Below are positions 49,991-58,002 of a stretch of 63,296 bases of DNA, in pieces. Each line of letters opens with the position of its first letter. Position 1 is the stretch's first letter. The translations under genes and the position numbers were made by a program. A model generated the notes under the pieces. It was not told the DNA's origin. It was given only the letters and a program-made list of their open reading frames with translations, and made no database searches. This stretch comes from CAYMRL01 sp964398985 (GTDB taxonomy: Bacteria > Deinococcota > Deinococci > Deinococcales > Trueperaceae), in the NCBI GenBank assembly GCA_964398985.1, contig CAYNOS010000010.1, positions 1-63,296 of the forward strand, read 5' to 3'.

Positions 49991-51013
49991 TCAGCCGACG
50001 ACGACCGTCTTGACCCCGACCTGCCGGGAGGCCGCCTGCAGCGCCGCCTCCACGTCCTGCAGCGGCACACGGTGGGTGATGAGGCCGGCGAGAGCGCCTC
50101 CGGATGCGCTGAGAAGGTCGAGCGCCCGCCTGAAGTCGGCGGGGCCGTACCCGAAGGTGCCGAGCACGCGGACTTCGTCGTAGTGGACGCGCTTGAGGTC
50201 GAGGGCGAGGGTCTCGCCCTTGGGCATGCCGGCGAAGACGTTGACGGTTCCGCCCTTGGCGACGAGCGCGATCGCCTGCTCGGCAGCGGCGACGCTGGCG
50301 ACCGACACCATCACCGCCGTCGGTCCCTCCGGCCAGCGAGCCCGAACCTGGCGCTCGAGCTTCTCGTCGTCGCCCGCCACGTCCACCACGACGTCCGCCA
50401 CCCGCGCGGCGTACTCGAGACGATGCGGGGTCATGCCGGCGACCATCACGTCGCCGGCGCCGAGGGACCGCGCGATGGCGGCTTGCATCAGGCCCATGGG
50501 ACCGTCGCCGATGATGAGCAGCGGTTCGCCTCGGCCGAGCTGCAGCGCTTCGAGTCCGTGGACGCAGCAGGCGAGCGGCTCGGTGAGACTGGCAAGCTCG
50601 AAGCTGAGCGAGTCCGGCAGGACGTGCATCACGTGATCGGCCAGCTTGCGCGGTACGCGCACGAACTCGGCGAAGCCTCCCGGCTCTGCGAAGGCGGAGC
50701 CGAGGTTCCGGCAGAGGCTGGGGTGGCCGCGCCGGCACGGCCCGCACTCGCCGCAGGGTGCGTAGGGGCCGAGGACGACGCGCTGCCCGACGGCGAAATC
50801 GGGGTGGCGCGACTCCACCACCTCGCCCGCCACCTCGTGGCCGAGCACCGCGCCGGGCTGGAACATCGGGTGGCCGCGCACGTAGGTCTTGATGTCGGTG
50901 CCGCAGACCCCGCAGGCGCGCATGCGCACCAGCACGTCGCCGTCCCGCACCTCGGGCACCTCCAGCTCCTCGATCTCGAGTCGGCCCGGACCGAGGTAGC
51001 GCGCGGCCTTCAT
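49991..51013 (-). CDS. Zinc-dependent medium-chain alcohol/sugar dehydrogenase
   Basis: 340-aa MDR enzyme of the sorbitol/threonine dehydrogenase group. Catalytic zinc ligands Cys37 (GVCGTD) and GHE near 58; structural zinc site CGECGPCRRGHPSLC with four cysteines; cofactor loop GDGPMG near residue 168. Oxidises a polyol or sugar alcohol with NAD(P)+. ATG overlaps the stop of the isomerase (ATGA). Last gene of the 59000-to-49991 operon. Confidence 0.92.
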   Translation of the reverse strand: MKAARYLGPGRLEIEELEVPEVRDGDVLVRMRACGVCGTDIKTYVRGHPMFQPGAVLGHEVAGEVVESRHPDFAVGQRVVLGPYAPCGECGPCRRGHPSLCRNLGSAFAEPGGFAEFVRVPRKLADHVMHVLPDSLSFELASLTEPLACCVHGLEALQLGRGEPLLIIGDGPMGLMQAAIARSLGAGDVMVAGMTPHRLEYAARVADVVVDVAGDDEKLERQVRARWPEGPTAVMVSVASVAAAEQAIALVAKGGTVNVFAGMPKGETLALDLKRVHYDEVRVLGTFGYGPADFRRALDLLSASGGALAGLITHRVPLQDVEAALQAASRQVGVKTVVVG

Positions 51014-51849
51014 GAGCTCGCCGCTCGTCCAGCGGCGGCGTAGGCGTCGTCGATGAGCGGGTCGAGGAGGGCGGTCGCTTGGCGCAAGCTGGCCGCCGGG
51101 TCGTCGCCCAGGCTGCTCTTGAGCAGCTCGAGGATGAAGTTGCCGTTGAACCCGCGCTGCGCCAGGGCGCCAATGACGCGGGGCCAGTCGACGTCGCCGT
51201 CACCCGGCAGCGTGTGGCGACGCTGGCTGGCGAGGTCGAAGTCCGAGGCGTGCACGTGGGCGATGCTCGGCAGGCCCTCGAGGTACGGCCACGGCTCCTG
51301 GCCCATCTCGTAGGTGTGCGTGACGTCGAAGGTGTAGCCGAAGTTGCTCCTGCCTACCTTGGCGGCGAACGCCGTCATGCTCGCCACCGAGGCGCCCATG
51401 GGAGAGCTGGGTGTGTTCTCGAGCGCGATGGTCACGCCGTGGGGAGCTGCCGTGTCGCACAGCAAGCGTAGGTTCGCGAGGGTCGCTTCGAGGAACGCGC
51501 CCTCGGACATGTTGGACCAGGGTCCGTGCACCACGATGGCGCGCGCCCCGATGACGCCGGCCAGCTTGGCGATGTCGGCGGAGAGCTCCTGGCCGAAGGC
51601 GAAGGCCGAGGGGTCGGGGTTATATAGGAAGGGCGCCAGGATCTGCGGGAAGTGGATGCCGCAGAAGTCGAAGCGTCCCGCACCCAACTCGAGCAGCCGC
51701 TCGCCGTAGGCGGGGCGGCACTCGCTGGGCGCCTGGGGCATGAGCTCCACGCCGCGCCAAGGCTGGTCCGCGAGGATCGCCAGGGTCTCCGCAATGGGTT
51801 TCGGGAAGAACGCTGAGGTACTGACCCCGAGGGTTGGGCGTGCTGCCAT
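51010..51849 (-). CDS. Sugar phosphate isomerase/epimerase (xylose isomerase-like TIM barrel)
   Basis: 279-aa TIM barrel (AP_endonuc_2 family). Metal ligands visible in order: Glu in IALENTPSSP, Asp/His in FDVTHTYEMG, His in HVHASDFD and Glu at the C-terminus in FILELL. Interconverts keto and aldo sugars or epimers. The binding-protein gene lies upstream, separated by a strong hairpin (51876-51927). Coupled to the dehydrogenase gene. Confidence 0.88.
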   Translation of the reverse strand: MAARPTLGVSTSAFFPKPIAETLAILADQPWRGVELMPQAPSECRPAYGERLLELGAGRFDFCGIHFPQILAPFLYNPDPSAFAFGQELSADIAKLAGVIGARAIVVHGPWSNMSEGAFLEATLANLRLLCDTAAPHGVTIALENTPSSPMGASVASMTAFAAKVGRSNFGYTFDVTHTYEMGQEPWPYLEGLPSIAHVHASDFDLASQRRHTLPGDGDVDWPRVIGALAQRGFNGNFILELLKSSLGDDPAASLRQATALLDPLIDDAYAAAGRAASS

Positions 51850-51875
51850 GCCGGTGATTCCTTTCTGAAGATAGG

Positions 51876-51927
51876 CCGGCTCGCGAAGCGCTGGCCTTTC
51901 GTGAGGCGCTCGAGCCTCGCGAGCCGG
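51876..51927 (-). terminator. 11-bp hairpin between binding protein and isomerase genes
   Basis: CCGGCTCGCGA (51876-51886) pairs perfectly with TCGCGAGCCGG (51917-51927); AGCGC/GGCGCT can pair inside the loop. It lies 20 nt after the binding-protein stop. Probably protects the upstream mRNA end or attenuates the following genes. Confidence 0.7.
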
Positions 51928-51946
51928 GTGGTGCGTCAGCGTGGGA

Positions 51947-53185
51947 CTAGCGGTTGGCCGCCATCTCGGCGTTCAGAGCGTCGGCCGCTTCCTGGAGAGC
52001 GGCGGCCGGGGTCTTGACTCCGAGCTCGACGAACTCGATGACGTCGGCAAGGAGGCCGTCCATGGTGCCCATCTCGAAGAAGTGCGGGTACTGGCTCGAC
52101 ACCGCGAGCTGGTTGAAGCCGGCGGCGTTGGCGGGCCGTTCGGTCAGCAGCGCCTGGATCTCGGGGCTGGCGGCGGCGGCGGGGCTGATCGGCACATAGC
52201 CGGTGGCGACGGTGAACTTGATGCTGTTCTCGACGCTGGTGAGGAACTTCAGCAGGCGCCAGGTGGCGAGCTCCTGCTCGGGCGTCGAGGGGAAGATCAC
52301 CAGGTTGGCACCGCCCACGGTGGCGCCACGCTGCAGCTTGCCGGGCAGCAGATCGGTGCCGTGCGGGAAGGTGGCGCCGCCGGCCACGGTGGCGACGGAC
52401 GCGGTGCTGGCCATCAGGAAGCCGACGCGTCCGCCGATGAACAGGTCGCGCGAGACGTCGTGCTGGCCTGCCGGCATGAGACCGGCTTCGACCAGACCCT
52501 GCCAGAACTCGAGCGCTTCGACGGCGGCGGGCTCCTGGAAGGCCGGCGCGATCGGGTCCTCGGTGACGATCTGACCGCCGTTCTGCAGGATCAGGGCCTT
52601 GAGCCACCAGGCCTCGTCACGCACTTCCACGCCGATGCTGCCGGGCACGTTCTCCACGATCTGGGTGGCCTGGGCCACCAGCTCGTCCCAGGTCTGCGGC
52701 GGCGCTTCCGGGTCGAGACCGGCGCGCTCCATGAGGTCCTGGTTGTAGAACATCACCATCGTGCTGTTGTTGAACGGCAGCCCGCAGAGGTGGCCGTCGT
52801 AGCGGTTGTAGTCGAGGAGGACGTCGAAGAAGTAGTCCTCGCTGAGCCCCTCGGGACCCGCCATGTGCTCCTCGAGCACGAAGTTGCCTTCGCGGCAGGT
52901 CCACAGCGGGCCTGCCGGCACCAGGCCACCTTGCGGCAGCGAGTTGGCGGCCAGCGAGGCGAGGATCTTCTGCGCCGTGTCGCCGTAGTTGCCGGAGTAG
53001 GTGCCGTTGACCGTGATGCCCCACTCGTTGGTGGCGTTGAACTCGTCGATCATCTCCTGGATGGCCGTGCCTTGGGAGCCGCCGACGGCGTACCAGAACT
53101 CGATCGTCTGTGCGGTTGCCAGCGCGATGACGCTCAGCAACGCGGTGGCCAGCAGGGTGGTGAGCCTTCTTCTTGGGTTCGTCAT
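51947..53185 (-). CDS. CUT1 sugar ABC transporter substrate-binding protein
   Basis: 412-aa extracellular solute-binding protein (SBP_bac_1) with a signal peptide ending ALATAQ and no lipobox. The mature start TIEFWYAVGGSQGTAIQEMID, WDELVAQATQI and FPSTPEQELATWRLLKFLTS are characteristic of UgpB/MalE-like proteins. ATG 53185 follows GAGGAAG. Ligand probably a glycoside, sugar phosphate ester or nucleoside-like compound by operon context. The 180-nt upstream gap holds the GGGCGCGCGCCC palindrome (53311-53322) but no gene. Confidence 0.92.
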   Translation of the reverse strand: MTNPRRRLTTLLATALLSVIALATAQTIEFWYAVGGSQGTAIQEMIDEFNATNEWGITVNGTYSGNYGDTAQKILASLAANSLPQGGLVPAGPLWTCREGNFVLEEHMAGPEGLSEDYFFDVLLDYNRYDGHLCGLPFNNSTMVMFYNQDLMERAGLDPEAPPQTWDELVAQATQIVENVPGSIGVEVRDEAWWLKALILQNGGQIVTEDPIAPAFQEPAAVEALEFWQGLVEAGLMPAGQHDVSRDLFIGGRVGFLMASTASVATVAGGATFPHGTDLLPGKLQRGATVGGANLVIFPSTPEQELATWRLLKFLTSVENSIKFTVATGYVPISPAAAASPEIQALLTERPANAAGFNQLAVSSQYPHFFEMGTMDGLLADVIEFVELGVKTPAAALQEAADALNAEMAANR

Positions 53186-53365
53186 GCTCGCTTCCTCTCT
53201 TGGGACGTGACGTGCGGATGGCGGATGGCGCCGGTGGCGATGCGGCATAGCGGCTGGGTGACGGGATCAAGCGGTCTCAGCGTCGAGCACTCACCCCCTT
53301 CGCAACGCCTGGGCGCGCGCCCGGCAGGCCGGTCGTCAGCCAGCCGATCAGCGGCCGGCCGGCCA

Positions 53366-54199
53366 TCAGCCCTTGCTCCCGGTCATCGAGATGCCCTCGA
53401 TGAACTGGCGCTGCGCCATGAAGAAGATCAACAGGATCGGCACGACCGCCATCACGGCGCCGGCCATCATCAGGTGCAATTGGGCCCCGCTCTCTTCGAC
53501 GAAGAAGCGCAAGCCGATCGGCAGCGTGCGCATCACCTGGCTGTTGGTGACGATCAGCGGCCAGAGGTAGTTGTCCCACTCGCTCAGGAAGATGAACAGT
53601 GTGATGGTCGCCAGCGCCGGGCGGGCCAGCGGTAGCACGATCTGCAGCAGGATGCGGCGGCGGCTGGCGCCGTCCACCAGGGCTGCCTCCTCGAGCTCGC
53701 GTGGGATGGTCTGGAAGAACTGGCGCAGGAAGAACACCGCGAACGCGCTGGCGAGGAACGGCACCGTCAGGCCCTGGTAGGTGTCGATCCACCCGAAGCT
53801 GCTGACCATCAGGAAGAGCGGCAGCATCGTCACCTGGTTGGGGATGATCAAGGTCGCGATGTAGATCGTAAAGATGACGTTCTTGAAGGGGAACTCGAGC
53901 CGCGCGAACGCGTAGCCCGCCAGCGCCGAGGTCGCCACCTGCCAGAAGGTGATCAGAGAGGTAACCAGCAGGCTGTTGAGGTAGAAGCGCAGGAACGGCA
54001 CGCGCTGCAGCACGGTGGTGAAGTTCTCCCAGTTCGGCTCGGTCGGCCACAGCGTGGGTGGGTAGGCGAAGATCTCCTGCGGCGACTTGAGCGCGGTCCC
54101 CAGCATCCACACGAACGGGAAGGCGGTGGCCGCGCTCATCACGATCAGCAGCGCGTAGGTGCCGAACCTGCCGAAGAAGCGTCCCAGTTGGTAGCTCAT
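53366..54199 (-). CDS. CUT1 sugar ABC transporter permease 2 (MalG-like)
   Basis: 277-aa permease with about six membrane segments and an EAA loop ELEEAALVDGASRRRILLQI typical of MalG/UgpE proteins. Its ATG overlaps the stop of permease 1 (ATGA). It ends with EGISMTGSKG, a frequent C-terminus in this family. No ATPase gene is in this operon. Confidence 0.93.
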   Translation of the reverse strand: MSYQLGRFFGRFGTYALLIVMSAATAFPFVWMLGTALKSPQEIFAYPPTLWPTEPNWENFTTVLQRVPFLRFYLNSLLVTSLITFWQVATSALAGYAFARLEFPFKNVIFTIYIATLIIPNQVTMLPLFLMVSSFGWIDTYQGLTVPFLASAFAVFFLRQFFQTIPRELEEAALVDGASRRRILLQIVLPLARPALATITLFIFLSEWDNYLWPLIVTNSQVMRTLPIGLRFFVEESGAQLHLMMAGAVMAVVPILLIFFMAQRQFIEGISMTGSKG

Positions 54200-55152
54200 T
54201 CGTAGTGCACCCGCTTCTCGGCGAAGCGTCGCTGCAGCAGCGAGATCGCCAGCACGATCGCGAAGAGGATGAACGACACCGACGCTCCCTGCCCGAACTT
54301 GAACTCCTGGAAGGTCAGCCGGTAGAGGTAGAAGACCAGCACCTCGACGCTGTTGAGGGGCCCACCGTCCGGCGCCAGCACGTGCACCAGCGAGAAGACC
54401 TGGAACGAGTTGATGATGCCGATCAGCAGCACGAAGTAGGTGACGGGCGAGAGCAGCGGCAGGGTGATGTAGCGGAAGCGCTGCCAGCTGCTGGCGCCGT
54501 CGAGCTCGGCGGCCTCGTAGAAGTGCCGTCCGATGTTCTGCAGGCCCGCTAGGAAGATGACGATGTTGTAGCCGAGCCCCTTCCAAAGCGCGACGAGGAC
54601 GACGGAAGGCATGGCGAGGTCGGGGTCTCGCAGCCAACGCTGGCTGGGGAGACCAACCGAGTTGAGCAGGTAGTTGAAGAAGCCGGTCGAGGGGTTGTAG
54701 AGCACGCGCCAGATGGCGGCTGCGGCCACCATCGAGGTGACGACCGGCATGAACATCGCCACCCGGAAGAAGCTCATGCCCCTGAGCTTCTGGTTGAGCA
54801 GCATCGCCACGAAGAGCGACAGCACCATGTCGATGGGCAGCTTCAGCACGATGAAGTACACGGTGTGCCGGAGCGCGCTCCAGAAGTCGGCCGAGGTGAG
54901 GGTGGTCACGTAGTTGCTGATGCCGACGAAGCTGGTCGCTCGCGCGGCGCCCGCCTGCCAGTTGGTGAAGCTGATGCCGAAGGCCCACAGGATCGGGAAG
55001 TAGACGAAGACGACCAGCACCACCAGCGAGGGCGCCAGGAACAGCAGCGCCGTCCACATCTGCCGCCTGAGGTTCGGCTTGGCGAGGAACAGCTTGAGCT
55101 CGGCCAGCGGGCCCCTGCGCTCCTCGGCGGCGACGGTCTGAGCGCTGATCAT
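54196..55152 (-). CDS. CUT1 sugar ABC transporter permease 1 (MalF-like)
   Basis: 318-aa permease. A cytosolic N-terminus is followed by six membrane segments; the EAA loop reads HFYEAAELDGASSWQRFRYI. Pairs with permease 2. The ATG overlaps the stop of the ADP-ribosylglycohydrolase gene (ATGA), tying transport to that enzyme. Confidence 0.93.
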   Translation of the reverse strand: MISAQTVAAEERRGPLAELKLFLAKPNLRRQMWTALLFLAPSLVVLVVFVYFPILWAFGISFTNWQAGAARATSFVGISNYVTTLTSADFWSALRHTVYFIVLKLPIDMVLSLFVAMLLNQKLRGMSFFRVAMFMPVVTSMVAAAAIWRVLYNPSTGFFNYLLNSVGLPSQRWLRDPDLAMPSVVLVALWKGLGYNIVIFLAGLQNIGRHFYEAAELDGASSWQRFRYITLPLLSPVTYFVLLIGIINSFQVFSLVHVLAPDGGPLNSVEVLVFYLYRLTFQEFKFGQGASVSFILFAIVLAISLLQRRFAEKRVHYE

Positions 55153-56198
55153 CGTGCCTCCCCTTGCCTGAACGCCACCAAGCGCTCGGCGAGGGCGCCG
55201 AGGGCGAGGCCGTTGACGGACTCCACTTGCGCCAGCCACGCCGGCGCTACCGCCTTCACGCCCTTGAGGGCGCCGCACAGCGAGCCGGTCATCGAGGCCA
55301 GCGTGTCGGAGTCGCCGCCGAGGTTGGCGGCCAGCAGCATCGCGCGGTTGGGATCGCCGCCCGCCAGCCCCGTCAGGGCGATGGCGTCGGGCACCATCTC
55401 GTCGCCGTACATGTCGACTCCGATCAGCTCGAAGAGGTTCGCCAGGACGCGGTTTTCGGGCAGCGTCTGCAGCCACTCGAGGACGTGGTCGATGCGGCGC
55501 GCGAGAGGCGGCGTCCACGTCCACTCGCCGTGCTCGAGGCCTTTGGCCGCACCCTCTTGGGCGGCCGCGGCCACGCTCGCGAGCGTGGCGTTTGCGAGCA
55601 GCGCCTCGGACAGCGCGAAGGCCATCGCCAGTGCCCCGCTGATGGCCCGGTGGGTGTAGTGGCTGACGCTGCACGAAGCCACGACTTCCGACGCCAGCCG
55701 CTCGCGGTCGGGCAGCGCGATGGCGAGCCCGGCGAGGCGCATGCAGGCGCCGTTGCTGGTGCCTCCGCGCGGCACGCTCGCGAGTGGGGCACCTTCGCGC
55801 AGCGCGCTCAGCGTCTTGAGCGTCGAGGGACCCACGAAGCGGTTGGCGGTCACGCGCTCGCTTTCGCCCCACTCGAGGAGCGCTGCGGCGAGGGCGAGCG
55901 GCTCGATGGTGCCGTGCTCGAGCAGCAGCTCGGCCAGCATCACGGTGTGGTCGGTGTCGTCGGTGACCGAACCGGCGGCCAGCCGGTGGTGCGGATGGCG
56001 AGGATCGGCGCGCGTCAGCGTGGTGATCCCGCCGTACCAGGCGGTGATGGTCTCGGGGGTCAGGAACTCGGTCGGCATCCCGAGGGCGTCACCGACGGCG
56101 GCGCCGGCCAGCATCCCATGAGCGCGTTCGAGCAGGGACGCGCCGGGGTCGGCCGCTGCCAGCGGGGCCGGGGATGCGGCTTGACCGGCGCGGGTCAA
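55149..56198 (-). CDS. ADP-ribosylglycohydrolase-family enzyme
   Basis: 349-aa DraG/ARH-fold protein. The N-terminal GAAVGDALG, the metal motif TDDTDHT (79-85) and the C-terminal GGDSDT are the family's binuclear Mg site. Enzymes of this family hydrolyse N- or O-glycosidic bonds to ribose; members in catabolic operons (for example E. coli yegU next to a nucleoside transporter) probably act on small glycosides. Lying between a kinase-fold gene and ABC permeases, this one more likely degrades an imported compound than ADP-ribosylated protein. Start TTG 56198 overlaps the upstream stop (TTGA). Confidence 0.9.
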   Translation of the reverse strand: MTRAGQAASPAPLAAADPGASLLERAHGMLAGAAVGDALGMPTEFLTPETITAWYGGITTLTRADPRHPHHRLAAGSVTDDTDHTVMLAELLLEHGTIEPLALAAALLEWGESERVTANRFVGPSTLKTLSALREGAPLASVPRGGTSNGACMRLAGLAIALPDRERLASEVVASCSVSHYTHRAISGALAMAFALSEALLANATLASVAAAAQEGAAKGLEHGEWTWTPPLARRIDHVLEWLQTLPENRVLANLFELIGVDMYGDEMVPDAIALTGLAGGDPNRAMLLAANLGGDSDTLASMTGSLCGALKGVKAVAPAWLAQVESVNGLALGALAERLVAFRQGEAR

Positions 56199-57214
56199 CT
56201 CGCACCTCCAGCCAACCGCACGACCTGGCAGGCTCCGGCGACGAAGCGCACCTCGGCTGCGTCATGGGTCTTTAGGGAGTGCAGCGGGTTGCCGTCGGCG
56301 CACAGGAAGGCGCCGTTGTCGAAGCCCGCGATCCGGATGACCTCGCCCTCGGACAGCCCGACGTAGGCGCTCTGCAGCGGCTCCATGGCCGCGTGGCAGG
56401 GGACCGACATGCTGGCGTGGACGACCGGGAACGAGGAGACCAGGCAGGCTGCCGGGATGCCTGCCGCCGACGAGAGGCCGAGGCCGCCGAGCAGCGCCTG
56501 GCCCGTCACGTCACCGGTGCGGGTGAAGCCGACCACCACGCTGCCGGCCGCGAGGCCCTCGGAGACCGGCAGGTCGCTGCCGTCCGCGCGCAGTTTGGTG
56601 ACGCTGGCGTCGGGACAGCGCAGCGGCTCGGGCGCGCGTTCCACGCTTTCGCCGTCCATGAAGGCCGCGGCCGCCAGGTTGACGAAGCGCCCGTCGAGCG
56701 TGCCGCAGATGGTGTCGCTCACCACCACGTCGTTGAACGCCAGCACCGTGTCGCCGTCAGGGAGGCGGAGCTCGAGCGCGTTGACGCCTGCGAGCTCGGT
56801 GGTGGCGCCGGCAAGCTTGTCGGCCTCGGTTGCCAGCAGGGTCACCAGGCCGCCGGCGTTGGTGGAGCCGGCGCCGACGCCGAGGATCGGCAGCGTCGCG
56901 CCGAGCGCGTGAAGGGCGGTGGCGGCGTCGGCCATCGTGCCGTCGCCACCGACGACCACCAGGACCTCGGCGCCCAAGCGCTGGGCCTCCTGCGCCAGGC
57001 GTTGGGTCGCGAGGCGCCCGCTGTCGGCCAGATCGACCACCGTGAGCCTCGCGGTGTCGGCGAGGCGGCCGCGGGCGGCGTCCTCCCCCAGCGGGCCGGG
57101 GCCGGTGATGACGTGCTCGGGCTGGAGCGCTGCGATGACGGTGCGTCCGACCGCGACGCCGCTGCCGGCGCCCGCTCTCGGGTTCACGATCAGGCCGACC
57201 CGCTGGTAGCTCAC
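56195..57214 (-). CDS. NAD-kinase/AcoX-fold protein
   Basis: 339 aa. The N-terminus GLIVNPRAGAG (7-17) and GGDGT (89-93) define the NAD kinase/AcoX/diacylglycerol kinase superfamily; PILGVGAGSTNAGGL fits the AcoX-type pattern better than NAD kinase. A beta-rich C-terminal domain follows. This is the only recognisable kinase candidate in the operon, so it may phosphorylate the imported sugar or its product; alternatively it makes NADP for the dehydrogenase. GTG 57214 is chosen because it overlaps the aldolase stop (GTGA) and directly precedes beta strand 1. Confidence 0.85.
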   Translation of the reverse strand: MSYQRVGLIVNPRAGAGSGVAVGRTVIAALQPEHVITGPGPLGEDAARGRLADTARLTVVDLADSGRLATQRLAQEAQRLGAEVLVVVGGDGTMADAATALHALGATLPILGVGAGSTNAGGLVTLLATEADKLAGATTELAGVNALELRLPDGDTVLAFNDVVVSDTICGTLDGRFVNLAAAAFMDGESVERAPEPLRCPDASVTKLRADGSDLPVSEGLAAGSVVVGFTRTGDVTGQALLGGLGLSSAAGIPAACLVSSFPVVHASMSVPCHAAMEPLQSAYVGLSEGEVIRIAGFDNGAFLCADGNPLHSLKTHDAAEVRFVAGACQVVRLAGGAS

Positions 57215-58002
57215 TGCACCCGGGCTCCCGCGTTGGTGCTTGCTGCGGTGGGCTCGGCGTGCCGGACCGTGCTCACGATGGCGTTGACCGCTGCCGGCAC
57301 GTCTCCCGAGCGCCACACGCTGCGGCCCATGGCCACCCCTGCGGCGCCGGCCGCGAGCGCGTCGCGGATGGTAACCGTGACGTCGGCCATCTCGCGCTCG
57401 CTGCCGCCGAGCACCAGTACCGGGGCGAAGCAGGTTTCGGTCACCTCACGGTAGGCGTCGGACGGGCCGAGGTACTTGGTCTTGATGATGTCGGCGCCCA
57501 GTTCGGCGCCGATGCGCGCCGCCATCGCGAGCTGGGCGATGCTCGGGTCGCCTCCGAAGCCCAGCGGCAGCATCTCGGCCATCAACGGCATCCCGAGCGC
57601 GCGGCACTCGGTGGCCACCTCTCCCAGCGTCCTGAGGCTGTGAGCCTCGTCGTCGGTGCCGCACATGCCCATCACCGCGACCGCGTCGGCCCCCAAGCGC
57701 AGGGCGCTCTCGACCGAGGCGATCAGGCTCGAAGCGCGCGGCGCCTCGCCGATGTTGGTCGCGCCGCCGTCGAGGCGCAGGATCAGGCCAAGCCCGCCGA
57801 GATGTGCAGCGAAGCGCTTGGCGATGCCGGGCGTGGTCAGCACGGCGTCCGCGCCACCCGCGGCGATGGCCGCCAGCAACCCGGCCGGGTCCTTCAGGTG
57901 GCCTAGGGGGAACATGCCCGGGAGCCCGTGGTCCATGGCCACCACGACGCTGCGCCTGTCGGCTCCGAAGATCTTGCCGAGCCGTACCGTGATGCCGCTC
58001 AT
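57211..58002 (-). CDS. Class I aldolase, DhnA/LsrF (DeoC/LacD) family
   Basis: 263-aa TIM barrel. VVAMDHGLPG near the N-terminus is the DhnA-type phosphate-side motif; the Schiff-base lysine is K174 or K176 in IIKTKYLGP; GVAMGRSVWRS near the C-terminus binds phosphate. Cleaves or makes a C-C bond in a phosphorylated keto-sugar. ATG overlaps the SorC stop (ATGA). Its presence implies that the imported sugar is phosphorylated before cleavage. Confidence 0.9.
   Translation of the reverse strand: MSGITVRLGKIFGADRRSVVVAMDHGLPGMFPLGHLKDPAGLLAAIAAGGADAVLTTPGIAKRFAAHLGGLGLILRLDGGATNIGEAPRASSLIASVESALRLGADAVAVMGMCGTDDEAHSLRTLGEVATECRALGMPLMAEMLPLGFGGDPSIAQLAMAARIGAELGADIIKTKYLGPSDAYREVTETCFAPVLVLGGSEREMADVTVTIRDALAAGAAGVAMGRSVWRSGDVPAAVNAIVSTVRHAEPTAASTNAGARVQ

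Noticed and set aside
53300..53365. GGGCGCGCGCCC palindrome (53311-53322) as a terminator
   Set aside because: Short, without a T-run, between permease and binding-protein genes of one operon; could arise by chance in GC-rich DNA.
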